Source of the DNA: JAAFHI01 sp039793685
GTDB lineage: Bacteria > Acidobacteriota > Blastocatellia > Chloracidobacteriales > Chloracidobacteriaceae
Assembly: GCA_039793685.1 (NCBI GenBank)
Contig: JBDRAL010000070.1
Coordinates: forward strand, 28,461 to 92,460
Length of the DNA stretch: 64,000 bases
Direction: 5' to 3'
The notes beneath the pieces are model-generated. The model searched no databases, was not told where the DNA came from, and saw nothing but the letters and a program-made list of their open reading frames with translations. How positions within the stretch are numbered: position 1 is the stretch's first letter; the number at the start of each line of letters is the position of its first letter. Shown in pieces: positions 41,771 through 51,053 of this stretch. Both the position numbers and the translations under genes were made by a program.

Positions 41771-43051
41771 TCAGGCGTAAATGCCGCGCATCTTGGTTTC
41801 GTAGGCGACCCGGTCGATGGCCAGCATGTAGGCCGCCGTCCGCATGTCCACCTTGTGCTTTTCGGAGAACGCCACCACGTCATTGAAGCTCGACACCATG
41901 GTGTCCTGGAGACGTTCGTTGACGAGGTCTTCCTTCCAGAAGAAGCCCATTCGGTTCTGGACCCACTCGAAGTAGGACACCGTCACCCCGCCCGCGTTGG
42001 CAAGGATGTCCGGCACGACGAAAACGCCCTTGCGTTCGAGAACCTGGTCGGCGGCGGCGGTCGTCGGGCCGTTCGCGCCTTCCACCAGAATCCGGCACTT
42101 GATGTTTTCGACGTTCTTGGTCGTGATCTGGTTTTCGGTCGCGGCGGGCATCAGCACGTCGCAATCGAGTTCCAGCAGGTCGGAGTTGGAAATGGTTTCC
42201 GCCCCTTCATATCCGTCGAACGTCTTGTTTTTCTGGAGGTACGCCAGTGCCTCGGGGATGTTGATCCCGTTCGGATTGTGGATGCCGTTCTTGATTTCGG
42301 AAATCCCGATAATCTTGTAACCCGCTTCATACAAAAGGGTTGCCCCGATACCGCCGACGTTGCCCGACCCCTGCACGACGATTCGCGTTTCGGACGGCTT
42401 GAGGCCGAACTTCTTGCAGGCTTCGTTGATGACGAACATCAGGCCGCGTCCGGTGGCCTCACGACGGCCCTGCGATCCGCCGAGGGCGACCGGCTTGCCG
42501 GTGACGACCGCGTTGACGGTATGGCGGGCGTGCATCGAGTAGGTGTCCATGACCCACGCCATGACCTGCTCGTTGGTATTCATATCGGGCGCGGGAACGT
42601 CGCGTTCCGGTCCGATGATGTCGAGAATTTCCGAGGTGTAGCGACGGGTGAGCCGTTCCAGTTCGCCCATCGACATCGAGCGCGGGTCACAGATGATGCC
42701 GCCCTTGCCGCCGCCGTAGGGAATGTTGACCACGGCGCATTTCCAGGTCATCCACGCCGCGAGCGCGCGGACTTCGTCGAGCGACACGTCGGGGGCGTAG
42801 CGGATGCCGCCCTTGGCCGGACCCCGCGCGAAGTTGTGCTGTACGCGGTAGCCGACGAACACTTCGTAGCGTCCGTCGTCCATGAGGGTCGGAATGTAGA
42901 CCGTCATTTCGCGCGTCGGGCAGCGCAGGATGCGGTAGATGTTCGGGTCCAGATCGAGCAGTTTCGCCGCGTTGTCGAAGCGCGACATCATCGACTCGAA
43001 TGGATTGTCTTCCTTGAAAGTTCTTGCATCGTCGACGAATGCGGTTGGCAT
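41771..43051 (-). CDS. gdhA: Glu/Leu-type amino acid dehydrogenase
   Basis: The 426-residue enzyme is a NAD(P)-dependent glutamate dehydrogenase family member converting glutamate and 2-oxoglutarate. Family marks are EVFVGYRVQHNFARGPAKGG, the active-site lysine in PYGGGKGG, DVPAPDMNTNEQVMAWVMDTY, and the Rossmann motif VVQGSGNVGG. The ATG at 43051 has AAGGAG nine bases upstream. The start at 43165 is in a Pro/Arg-rich tail without homology. It links nitrogen to the TCA cycle. It may also act on other amino acids; leucine or phenylalanine forms share the fold. Confidence 0.92.
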   Translation of the reverse strand: MPTAFVDDARTFKEDNPFESMMSRFDNAAKLLDLDPNIYRILRCPTREMTVYIPTLMDDGRYEVFVGYRVQHNFARGPAKGGIRYAPDVSLDEVRALAAWMTWKCAVVNIPYGGGKGGIICDPRSMSMGELERLTRRYTSEILDIIGPERDVPAPDMNTNEQVMAWVMDTYSMHARHTVNAVVTGKPVALGGSQGRREATGRGLMFVINEACKKFGLKPSETRIVVQGSGNVGGIGATLLYEAGYKIIGISEIKNGIHNPNGINIPEALAYLQKNKTFDGYEGAETISNSDLLELDCDVLMPAATENQITTKNVENIKCRILVEGANGPTTAAADQVLERKGVFVVPDILANAGGVTVSYFEWVQNRMGFFWKEDLVNERLQDTMVSSFNDVVAFSEKHKVDMRTAAYMLAIDRVAYETKMRGIYA

Positions 43052-43207
43052 GGGGAGTTCTCCTTCGTTTGAACGAGGTAAGGGAGTTTCCGGGTGGTGA
43101 GTGCGCGAACGCCGACCGGGAGAAAAACGGGCTGGTGAAGGCTCGACGGTGCGAGGGAAGGACAAAACATAAGGACAGAAACGAAAATGTCGCTCCGTCC
43201 CGCCCGC

Positions 43208-44080
43208 TCACCCCGAGTTTCGACCTCCGGCGTCCTGACTCGTGAAATTCAACGCCCCCGACCGGAATCCTTCCAGGTCGAGGGCGATGAACGTGAATCC
43301 GAGCGGTTTGAGCCGCGTGACAATCGCGTCCGCCATCGTGACATCGAGGGCGCGCGCGAGTTCGGCGCGGGAAATTTCGATACGGGCAGTGTCCCCGTGG
43401 TGGCGGAGACGGAATTCGACGAAGCCGAGTTCGCGCAGGGCGCGTTCGCCTTGTTCAATTGTTGAAAGTTTTTCGAGCGTGACCGGCAGGCCGTAGGGAA
43501 TGCGCGACGCCAGACAGGGGGCGGCGGGCTTTTCGGCGGTGGGCAGGCCCCAGTGGCGGGACCGTTCGCGGATTTCAGCCTTGGTAAAACCCAGTTCGAG
43601 GAGCGGACTGGCCACGCCGCGTTCGCGTCCGGCGCGGCGTCCGGGGCGGAAATCGGTTGCGTCGTCGGCGTTCGAGCCGTCGCAGACGGTTGCGATGCCT
43701 TCCGCGACGGCCAGCGGCCCGAGTGTCTCGAACAGTTCGCTTTTACAGAAATAACAGCGGTCGGTCGCATTGGCCCGATATTCGGGGCGTTCCATTTCCC
43801 GGGTTTCGACAAACCGGTGGCGCAGGTTGAAGCGCGTCGCGAACCGCGTCAGGTCGTCCCGCTCGACGCTCGCCAGACTCGGACTCACCGCCGTCACGCA
43901 CAGGGCGCGGTCGCCCAGTTCATCGTTGGCGATAAATCCCAGATAGGCGCTGTCCACCCCGCCCGAAAAAGCGACCAGAACCGGCGCATGCTGACGCAGC
44001 CACGTTCTGAGAGCAACTTCTTTCTGAGCGGATGAACTCACCGCCGGTGAGATGGATGGGGAAGCTGACGGGCCGACCAC
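43208..44080 (-). CDS. larE: LarE-like ATP-dependent sulfur transferase
   Basis: The 290-residue PP-loop protein has SGGVDSAYLGFIAND (the ATP loop), CYFCKSELFE with the sacrificial/catalytic cysteines, ADDATDFRPGRRAG, SPLLELGFTKAEIR and the C-terminal RLRHHGDTARIEI. It donates sulfur to build the nickel-pincer cofactor of lactate racemase. No larA, larB or larC lies in this window, so its cofactor target is elsewhere or differs. The GTG at 44080 has GGAG nine bases upstream and is chosen over the ATG at 44152. Confidence 0.88.
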   Translation of the reverse strand: MVGPSASPSISPAVSSSAQKEVALRTWLRQHAPVLVAFSGGVDSAYLGFIANDELGDRALCVTAVSPSLASVERDDLTRFATRFNLRHRFVETREMERPEYRANATDRCYFCKSELFETLGPLAVAEGIATVCDGSNADDATDFRPGRRAGRERGVASPLLELGFTKAEIRERSRHWGLPTAEKPAAPCLASRIPYGLPVTLEKLSTIEQGERALRELGFVEFRLRHHGDTARIEISRAELARALDVTMADAIVTRLKPLGFTFIALDLEGFRSGALNFTSQDAGGRNSG

Positions 44081-44198
44081 GTAGAGAAGACTCCGGGCAC
44101 GGATAACGGGAAAGCATCGGCGAATATACTGCCAAGCCGTTCCGCAAGGCAACCCGCTTCTTTGTCGGCTCCGCTGGTTTCTGACGCAGTCCCGAAAT

Positions 44199-44228
44199 GA
44201 AAAACGCCCGCGCCGGAGGCACGGGCAT
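44199..44228 (-). terminator. Terminator of the PpiD-like gene
   Basis: On the minus strand GCCCGTGCCTCCGGCGCGGG then C forms a stem followed by GTTTTTCATTT, 26 bases past the stop. Confidence 0.8.
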
Positions 44229-44253
44229 TTTCGAAAAGGGAAGCCGTCGGGAA

Positions 44254-46317
44254 TTAAAAGTCTTCGACCGGAATTGCATTCGAAAGGTCGTTCTGCGACG
44301 CGGTGATGATGACCCGCTCGACCAGCGAATCATCGACCTTCAATTCCTTGCTGTCTTTCAACCGGCGCTTCACGCCGTCGATGTAGGTTTCGAACATCGT
44401 GTTGGCGCGGTCGCCGCGCAGGCGCTCCTGAATCGATTTGACCTGGTCGTTCAGCTTGGTCAGATCGGCATTGGTCCGCTTGGTCACGGCCACCACCGCC
44501 ACGGAAACCTGAATGGATTCGCGCGAGGAATACAGCGGAACCGCGATCAGTTGGCCTTCCTTCGCCTTGTCGGCATTGTAGAACGCCGCCGGATACTGCT
44601 TGCCGCCGATGAGCGCCGAGGCGCCGAAATCCTTGGCTTCTTCAATCTTCAGTCCCATCGCTTCCGCCGCCGCCTTCAGGCCCGCCGCGTCCTTGGCCTT
44701 GGCAATCAGTTCCTTGGCCTTTTCATAGGCCATCGTGACCGCCTTTTCCTTTTTGACCTTGGCGACCACCTTGGCCTTCACGTCCGCGAGAACCGGGTCA
44801 CCCGGCTTGCGGATTTCAACGAGTTGCGGGATGGCGAAACCGCCACGAACCCCCACCTTTTCGCCGACTTCGCCCGCAGCCGTCAAAACATTCGTCTTTT
44901 CCTCGAAGGACGGGTTGCTGCCGATGTTCTCGAGATCGTCGCCGGGAACGAAGAACGGTGTTTCGCGCTTCACGTCTTCCGGCTTCAGGTTGAGCTTGGC
45001 CGAAATCTTCTTGGCCGTTTCGTCGAAATTGCGGCTCTTGGCGAGTTCCGCTACCGCTTCGTCGGCAATCTGGGACGCCTTCGAATAGGAAAGCCGGTTG
45101 CGGACCAGGGCGAGCAGGCCCGGCTTGGCTTCCTCGAAGGTCTTCGAGGTCCGGTCAACCACCTTGAAAATGAACAGTTGTTTCCCGCGCCGAACCGGTT
45201 CGCTGATTTCGCCCGGCTTGACCGAGAAGGCCGATTCCAGGGCGTCGCCCGACTTGACGGCGGACCGATCGATGACGCCGAGGTCGCCATCCTTCTGGGC
45301 GGTGGCGGTGTCCTGCGAGTTGCCCCGGGCGAGCGCGCCGAAATCTTCCGGCTTCGCACCGTTCTTGCCGCGCGCGCGCTGAATCAGGTCGTTCGCCTTC
45401 GCCATGACGGTTTCCTCGTCCTTGTCGGTGAGGATGTTCAGGACAATCTGGCTGACGCGGATGGACTTGATCTGCTTTTCGGGGTCGTATTCCTTTTTGA
45501 GTTCTTCGTCGGAAACCGGGACGGTTTCAGCGGCCTTGTCCTGGCTGACGTAGATGTAGCGAACCTTGCGCTGGTCCTTCGTGACCCGGAACTCGTCCTT
45601 GTGGCCGTCGAAATACGCCTGAAGTTCGGCGTCCGTCGGCTCGGCGACGGTCTTGTCGAAGTTACTGTCCGGAATCGCGACGAACGACAGGTCGAACTTC
45701 GTGTTGGTCCGCTTGTAGTCTTCCTCGACTTCGCGCTGGGACACCTGCACGCCGCTGGTAATGTAGTTGCGGAGCTTTTCTTCGGTAATCGAGTAGGCGA
45801 GGTCGCGTTCGAAATCCACCGGCTCGCGGCCCTGCCGACGAATCAGTTTTTTGTACTTTTCGTAGCCGATCCAGCGGCCATCCTGATTGAACTGTTCAAC
45901 CAGCTTCTGCTGGAGTTCGGATTCCGTGCAGGTCAGACCGAGTCGCTTCGCTTCCATCTCGACGACTTTCTGCCGGATGAGCTGCTGGAGAATCGCCTTG
46001 TCGGTGCCCCGCTGGCGCAGGTCGCGGATGCTCATCGGGAATCCCGAATTCTGCTGCGACTGCTGTGCGAAGTTGCGGTACATCGAAACGATGCGATTGA
46101 GCGCGTCGGTGTATTCCTTTGCCGTGATTTGGTAATCACCCACCGTGGCGATGACTTTGTTGTCGGCAACGGGTTCGGCGGTCTTCGGGCCGGTCGCTCC
46201 GAAAAGCGACTTGGACGGGAGGCTGTAAGCCGCAACCATACCGAGAACGACAACGGCGGTGACAACCAGAAGGATCGTGTTCTGGGAACGGCGGTAACGG
46301 GAAAGAACCTGCAACAT
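44254..46317 (-). CDS. PpiD/SurA-like peptidyl-prolyl isomerase foldase
   Basis: The 687-residue protein begins with a single membrane anchor (NTILLVVTAVVVLGMVAAYSL), as in PpiD. A SurA_N-like helical region (EYTDALNRIVSMYRNFAQQ, QQLIRQKVVEMEAKRLGL) follows. A parvulin-type PPIase domain (IRVSQIVLNI, PEDFGALARGNSQDTATAQKDGDLGVI, SGDALESAFSVKPGEISEPV) sits in the middle. It then ends with charged helical repeats. It folds outer-membrane proteins in the periplasm while anchored at the inner membrane. ATG 46317 is chosen because upstream residues lack homology. It sits just upstream of the UbiB-like gene. Confidence 0.85.
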   Translation of the reverse strand: MLQVLSRYRRSQNTILLVVTAVVVLGMVAAYSLPSKSLFGATGPKTAEPVADNKVIATVGDYQITAKEYTDALNRIVSMYRNFAQQSQQNSGFPMSIRDLRQRGTDKAILQQLIRQKVVEMEAKRLGLTCTESELQQKLVEQFNQDGRWIGYEKYKKLIRRQGREPVDFERDLAYSITEEKLRNYITSGVQVSQREVEEDYKRTNTKFDLSFVAIPDSNFDKTVAEPTDAELQAYFDGHKDEFRVTKDQRKVRYIYVSQDKAAETVPVSDEELKKEYDPEKQIKSIRVSQIVLNILTDKDEETVMAKANDLIQRARGKNGAKPEDFGALARGNSQDTATAQKDGDLGVIDRSAVKSGDALESAFSVKPGEISEPVRRGKQLFIFKVVDRTSKTFEEAKPGLLALVRNRLSYSKASQIADEAVAELAKSRNFDETAKKISAKLNLKPEDVKRETPFFVPGDDLENIGSNPSFEEKTNVLTAAGEVGEKVGVRGGFAIPQLVEIRKPGDPVLADVKAKVVAKVKKEKAVTMAYEKAKELIAKAKDAAGLKAAAEAMGLKIEEAKDFGASALIGGKQYPAAFYNADKAKEGQLIAVPLYSSRESIQVSVAVVAVTKRTNADLTKLNDQVKSIQERLRGDRANTMFETYIDGVKRRLKDSKELKVDDSLVERVIITASQNDLSNAIPVEDF

Positions 46318-46479
46318 AAGGGGAAAAGCGACCTCTTGGGTGGATGAACGTGAAAACGTCGGAGTGAAACCGCGCACATTACCCGATGGATGCTTTTCGC
46401 GCAATCCCCTGCGAATCGCGGTCAAGCGGCCCGGATAAGCCCTGCGAAAGAGGGGGCGCTTGACGAAACCGGATGAATT

Positions 46480-48003
46480 TCAGGGAAGCAGGCTCGGCTC
46501 GTCGTCCGTTTTTTTGACGGCCGGCAGGGCCGCGGCGGGTAAGGTGCTGACCGGATGCGGTTTATGCCACATCCGGCGGACGAAATCCTTGGCGTAGCTC
46601 ACCTTTTTTCGCTGCATGATCCGGCCGAGATAGTTGTCGAGCCGTTCGGCGAAGACCTCCGCCGCGTAGCGCAGGGCGGTGGCGACCGGCACGATGCGGG
46701 CAATCAGCTTGAAGCCGACCCGTTTGGCGATGGGGACGGCGTCGCGGATGCTGTCGAATCCATCGTCAAACCGGATGGCGACACCCTCGATGAGGGTGGC
46801 CATTCTCAAAAGATAAACCATCTGTCGGGGCATCCGGAGGTGATGCAGGATGCGGGTCTTTTCGAAAAGCTCCTCGACCGCCCGCTGGACCTGCCGTTGA
46901 TTGGTCCGCGCGAGGTGGCGCAGGTTCATGATCGATTCGGTCACCATCCGCAGGCTGTCCGGCGGGGTATCGTCGGCCACCATTTCCAGTTCGTAGAGCT
47001 TGTCCACCACTTCGTCGAACTGATTGGCGTTGGCTGCGAGAATCAGGCCGAGAAACCGGTCGCGCGTGGCCGCGTCGAGCTCATCCACCATGCCGTAATC
47101 GAGCAGGATGATGTCGCCGCGCCGGTTGATGAGAATGTTTCCCGGATGCGGATCGGCATGGAAGAACCCGTGGACGAGCAGTTGCGAGAAGACGATTTCA
47201 AGCAGGCTCTCCACCAGACCTTCGAGGTCCACCCCGTACCCCCGAATCGTTTCGACCCGGTCGATCCGGACGCCTTCGCAAAATTCCATCACGAGCAGGT
47301 CCTCGCGGGTCAGCTCGTGCGCGATTTCCGGAATGATCAGTCGCGGATGGCGCGGTTGCTGCGCGCGGAGCCGTTCGGCGTTTCGCGCCTCGATACGGAA
47401 ATCGAGTTCCCCGACGACAATCCGTTTGTACTCGGCGAATAAAACTTCGAATCCCCGGTAAAGATAGTGTTCTCCAAAAAAAGGCCGAAGAATGTCGAGC
47501 AGAAGGCCGAGAATGGCGTTGTCGAGGGCGATCGTTTCGACCACCTGCGGACGGCGAATCTTGACGACCACATCCACGCCCTTGTAGCGCGCCTTGTGGA
47601 CCTGCCCGATGGAAGCCGACGCGATGGCCTCCGAACTGAAGTCCTCGAAAACTTCCTCAACCGTCTTGCCGGTTCCCCGCCGGATGACATTTTCAACGTA
47701 GGCCAGATTGGCGGCGGGCGTCTGGTCGAGCAGCCGGGAAAACTCGGTGGCGTAGACTTTCGGGATGAGATCCTCGCGGACGGCGAGAATCTGAGCCAGT
47801 TTGATGTACGACGTACCGAGCCGCGCGAACGTATCCACCAGCTTCCTGGCACGCCGGGCATGGGCGGTATCCGAGTACGGTCGCGGTTCGCCCCATTTGA
47901 TCCACCGCCGGCGATCCCGCAAAAAACCGATAAGAAACGGGAACAGGGCGTAGGAAACGATGAGAAACCGCCACAGATGACGGGTGTTTTCGGTCATTGA
48001 CAT
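46480..48003 (-). CDS. AarF/UbiB/ABC1-family atypical kinase
   Basis: The 507-residue protein is a UbiB/ABC1 family member, usually needed for ubiquinone or other quinone synthesis. The signature motifs KLVDTFARLGTSYIKLAQILAVRED, SASIGQVHKAR (the Ala-rich loop and K-x-G-Q), VVVKIRRPQV, FFHADPHPGNILI and LLDYGMVDELD are complete, with the family's DYG in place of DFG. A C-terminal region with basic residues follows. There are no other quinone genes nearby. The likely role is ATP-dependent support of quinone biosynthesis. Confidence 0.9.
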   Translation of the reverse strand: MSMTENTRHLWRFLIVSYALFPFLIGFLRDRRRWIKWGEPRPYSDTAHARRARKLVDTFARLGTSYIKLAQILAVREDLIPKVYATEFSRLLDQTPAANLAYVENVIRRGTGKTVEEVFEDFSSEAIASASIGQVHKARYKGVDVVVKIRRPQVVETIALDNAILGLLLDILRPFFGEHYLYRGFEVLFAEYKRIVVGELDFRIEARNAERLRAQQPRHPRLIIPEIAHELTREDLLVMEFCEGVRIDRVETIRGYGVDLEGLVESLLEIVFSQLLVHGFFHADPHPGNILINRRGDIILLDYGMVDELDAATRDRFLGLILAANANQFDEVVDKLYELEMVADDTPPDSLRMVTESIMNLRHLARTNQRQVQRAVEELFEKTRILHHLRMPRQMVYLLRMATLIEGVAIRFDDGFDSIRDAVPIAKRVGFKLIARIVPVATALRYAAEVFAERLDNYLGRIMQRKKVSYAKDFVRRMWHKPHPVSTLPAAALPAVKKTDDEPSLLP

Positions 48004-48265
48004 CCCGCGCGAAAAAATCGTGGTTCCAGTGGCGGGAGGTGCGGACATTCCGGGAAATACCGTGAAGGAGGGCGAAGTTCAGGCTTCGGGAAGGGGAACA
48101 ATGCCGAGCCTGCGTATGAAAAATCACCATACCAGATTGCCGGTCAGGGAAGCGTACGGTTCCGCTCTTTTTCCGTAAATCAGGCATGGAATCCGGAAAA
48201 GTGTGTCCGGGCGGAGGCGGGGCCACAACCGGTTTTGTCTTTCCCGGCCCCCGTCCGGTTCGGTC

Positions 48266-49642
48266 TCAGTGACTTTTCACGAATGCCTCATACCGGCGAC
48301 GGTCGTTGCGCGGCATGTCCTTGATGTAGATGTAGACGATCCAGTTGATGCCGTCCGGCGCCCGGTTGTAGCGCACCGCGAAGCCGTCGATGTGGATGGT
48401 GCCGTCGGGCAGATCAACTTCGATGTCGAGGCGGTTCTTGAACGCCACCGTGTGGTCACGGACGATGTTGAGCTGGCCCGTGCTGACCGTGCCGGTGATG
48501 ATGCGCATCCCTTGAACGGAGGCGTCCTCGACGCGACCGGGAATGGTCCGGGATTTGTTCCCTTCGTCGTCCGCGTCAATGATGGTCAGGCGCAGCGGAA
48601 GGTCGAGCGACGGCGCTTGCGGTGGTGGCGCCTGAGGCGCGGGCGTTTCGCTCGGCGGCGGCAGCGGCGTCGGCTCGGCGCTTGCGACGTAAAGTTCGGT
48701 GGCTGATGACCGCATCAGGATGTTGCCGCAAATGTCGCGCACGAGTGGGAGTCCCTGAAAACGGTCCTCCGGTTTTTTGGCGAGCATTTGTTCGACGACC
48801 GAGGCCACATCGTCATTGACTGAAGTGTTGATCTCCCTGATTGGCGGCGGCGGTTGCGTGACGTGCATGACGAGAACGCGCGCGGGGACTTCCGACTGGA
48901 ATGGCGGATGGCCGGCGAGCATTTCATAGAAGATGACACCCAGGCTGTAGATGTCGGATCGGACGTCGATGGCCTCTCCCTGACATTTTTCGGGCGACGT
49001 GTAATAGGGCATCCGGATGGTTTCCGAACCGGTGTCGAAGGTCACCGAGCCTCCCATTGACGCTTTCAGGCAGGCCAGGCCGAGGTCGGCCACCTTGACG
49101 CGCAGTCCCTGCGTTTCGGCGTCGGCCAGCAGGAGAAGGTTTTCCGGTTTGAGATCGAAGTGGGAAACGCCGACGGCATCCGCCGCGGCAAGTCCGTCGG
49201 CGGTTTCACGCACGATGGTCAGCGCGCGTTGCGGAGAGAACGGTCGCTGGGTGACGAGTTCGTGCCGGAGGTCATGTCCAACCACAAACTCCGTGGCCAG
49301 CCCGATGTGACCCTGTTGAAGTTCAAGGATGGCCAGATAACGCACCAGTTGCGGACAATCGAGATTGATGAGCTTGCCCGCGTTTTCCAGAAAGCGGGAT
49401 TTCGCGGCGGCATCGAGAAAAAGATGTGGCGGCAGAACCTTGATCATGACCTGTTGGGCATCCTTCAAGTCGAGCGCGAGGTAGATGTCTCCCATGCGGC
49501 CATTGCGAAGCAGATGCATGATCTGGAAGCGCTCTCCGATCAGGCGAGGTCCGGGAAGGGCTTCAACCAGTTGCGAGCCATCACGAATGCAGAAGCGCGG
49601 CTGATCGTCATAGGCCGTGTGACACACCGGGCAGAGTTTCAT
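48266..49642 (-). CDS. Ser/Thr kinase-like protein with C-terminal PilZ domain, degenerate catalytic motifs
   Basis: The 458-residue protein has an N-terminal Cys cluster (CPVCHTAYDDQPRFC), a kinase fold (about 35-310) and a PilZ-like domain (about 345-455, with GRVEDASVQGM). The kinase has K68 in VMIK and D163 in HFDLKPEN. The glycine-rich loop is degenerate (LLRNGRMGDIY), the HRD is HFD and the DFG is DLG. It is therefore a weakly active or non-RD kinase, or a pseudokinase. A Pro-rich linker (TPLPPPSETPAPQAPPPQ) joins the domains. If PilZ binds c-di-GMP, that ligand may regulate phosphorylation. No operon partner is visible. Confidence 0.8.
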   Translation of the reverse strand: MKLCPVCHTAYDDQPRFCIRDGSQLVEALPGPRLIGERFQIMHLLRNGRMGDIYLALDLKDAQQVMIKVLPPHLFLDAAAKSRFLENAGKLINLDCPQLVRYLAILELQQGHIGLATEFVVGHDLRHELVTQRPFSPQRALTIVRETADGLAAADAVGVSHFDLKPENLLLLADAETQGLRVKVADLGLACLKASMGGSVTFDTGSETIRMPYYTSPEKCQGEAIDVRSDIYSLGVIFYEMLAGHPPFQSEVPARVLVMHVTQPPPPIREINTSVNDDVASVVEQMLAKKPEDRFQGLPLVRDICGNILMRSSATELYVASAEPTPLPPPSETPAPQAPPPQAPSLDLPLRLTIIDADDEGNKSRTIPGRVEDASVQGMRIITGTVSTGQLNIVRDHTVAFKNRLDIEVDLPDGTIHIDGFAVRYNRAPDGINWIVYIYIKDMPRNDRRRYEAFVKSH

Positions 49643-49783
49643 ACGTTGTTGTTCTCCAAGGACATTGACTGAGGCAAAGGCATATCACGCCGCTTTCCCC
49701 GAACTCAACGATATCGCTGTTGAGATGCAAGGCCATTCTCCCTCGCGCGGGCAATGCGTTCAATCCCTGTTTCATTTGGACAA

Positions 49784-49815
49784 AAGAAAAAGGGAGACCG
49801 TTGAACGGACTCCCC
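49784..49815 (-). terminator. Terminator of the H1-like gene
   Basis: On the minus strand GGGAGTCCGTTCAACGGTCTCC then C forms a stem with one mismatch followed by TTTTTCTTTT. Confidence 0.7.
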
Positions 49816-49846
49816 TCGCGGAATGAGTTCGGTGAAGAAGTTGGAA

Positions 49847-50065
49847 CTACTTGCCCTTCTTGGGAGCAGCGGCCTTCTTCGCCGGAGCAGCGGCCTTCTT
49901 CGCCGGAGCGGCGGCCTTCTTCGCCGGAGCGGCAGCCTTCTTCGCCGGAGCAGCAGCTTTCTTCGCGGGGGCAGCGGCCTTCTTCGCCGGAGCGGCGGCT
50001 TTCACCGCAGCTTTTTTCGCCGGAGCGGCAGCCGCTTTCGGTTCACTCGCTTTTTTCGTAGCCAT
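49847..50065 (-). CDS. Histone H1-like DNA-binding protein
   Basis: The 72-residue protein is almost wholly Lys, Ala and Pro. After MATKKASEPKAAA it has about eight AAPAKKA units (period seven residues), ending KKGK, the pattern of bacterial histone H1 C-terminal domain-like proteins. It would coat and compact DNA. ATG 50065 has AAGGAG upstream. The promoter at 50161-50189 is strong, so it may be abundant. Repeat number can vary by slippage because the repeats are 21 bases long. Confidence 0.88.
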   Translation of the reverse strand: MATKKASEPKAAAAPAKKAAVKAAAPAKKAAAPAKKAAAPAKKAAAPAKKAAAPAKKAAAPAKKAAAPKKGK

Positions 50066-50160
50066 CGTCATTCTCCTTTTCAGTTGGTTCGGAAATTACC
50101 ACAAGATAATGTGGTGCAGTTGCCCTTGTACGCAATCTTATAAGCTCCACAATATGTGGG

Positions 50161-50189
50161 TGTATAAAGCCGTGTGTATACCTTGTCAA
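50161..50189 (-). promoter_or_regulatory. Strong promoter of the H1-like gene with downstream palindrome
   Basis: On the minus strand TTGACA and TATACA are separated by 17 bases. Just downstream CCACA-ATA-TGTGG (50142-50158 region) is a palindrome that could bind a regulator. The rest of the 384-base gap up to 50449 carries no gene. Confidence 0.65.
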
Positions 50190-50449
50190 CTCATTTGTTG
50201 GGCCATTTCCGTAATTTCAGGGCTTTTTCCTTCAACGACTTTCACGCCCGTCGAAACGTCCTTTATTCAAGGGGGCGAAGACCGGCTCGTGAGGTACATC
50301 GAAGGCTTGAGGGAGGTTGGGTTCCAGCTCGGTTTCAATCCGTCTGAATTGATGTTTTCAGGCGCGTCGCAACAACGTACAATCAGACCCTTATCAAGCC
50401 GTCAAGGTCGTGCCTCGGGCACGCCGCGAGGAAAGGAAATTTTATCTCC

Positions 50450-51049
50450 ATGTCCATTTTCTCCGCTCTGGGACTCATGATTTTGCGAGTTGACAGGTCA
50501 GAGGGCTGGCTTGCAGGAAGGCGTCGTCAATGCGTCGTATGGTCGATCGGCGTTGTTTCGTGCTGCCTGATGATCGGTTTTACGTCACCGATTCAGGCCG
50601 GTTTCCAGAACGACGAGAAAGAGCCGCAGTCCGAACAGCAAAGAGAAAACAACACTCGCCGTCTCATCATGCGCGAGGAACAGTTGTTTCGAGAGATGAA
50701 GACCTCGGCGACCGAACTCGAACGACTGGCAAAGGTTTTCGCGAAGCGATGGGAAGCCGCGCCGGCCAATGTGAAACCGGTCTTCACCGAGGACGATCGC
50801 GAGCAGTTGAAGCAGATGGAGAAACTCGCAAAGAAGATTCGGTCCGCGCAAGGCGCGTATGGCGGAGACGACGATTCGCCGTTGCCGGTCGTGTTCAACG
50901 AACAGGTCGCGTTGCTGGTCAAGCTCACCGATGAAGTCCGGCAACAGGCGGACAAGGCCAAGCGTCAAACCCTCTCGGTAGGCATTCATTCCCGCGTCGG
51001 ACGTATCCAGCGACTGGTCAAGGCACTCCGTTCCGCTTCCAATTCGTGA
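50450..51049 (+). CDS. Secreted/membrane-anchored coiled-coil protein, 199 residues
   Basis: The N-terminus carries one hydrophobic segment (VVWSIGVVSCCLMIGFTSPIQAGF), a signal peptide or anchor. An acidic Gln-rich stretch follows, then long charged helices (MREEQLFREMKTSATELERLAKVFAKR; MEKLAKKIRS; VRQQADKAKRQ). These are coiled-coil-like, and no enzyme motif is present. It ends four bases before the VWFA gene, so the two are probably co-expressed and may work together at the surface. Function unknown. Confidence 0.6.
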   Translation: MSIFSALGLMILRVDRSEGWLAGRRRQCVVWSIGVVSCCLMIGFTSPIQAGFQNDEKEPQSEQQRENNTRRLIMREEQLFREMKTSATELERLAKVFAKRWEAAPANVKPVFTEDDREQLKQMEKLAKKIRSAQGAYGGDDDSPLPVVFNEQVALLVKLTDEVRQQADKAKRQTLSVGIHSRVGRIQRLVKALRSASNS

Positions 51050-51053
51050 ATCC

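Noticed and set aside
44197..46347. Plus-strand frame of about 700 codons over the PpiD-like gene
   Set aside because: It is antisense to a gene with clear parvulin and SurA-type homology.
50072..50449. Additional gene between the H1-like gene and 50450
   Set aside because: Frames there are continuations of Ala/Lys repeat complement; only a promoter and a dyad are supported.
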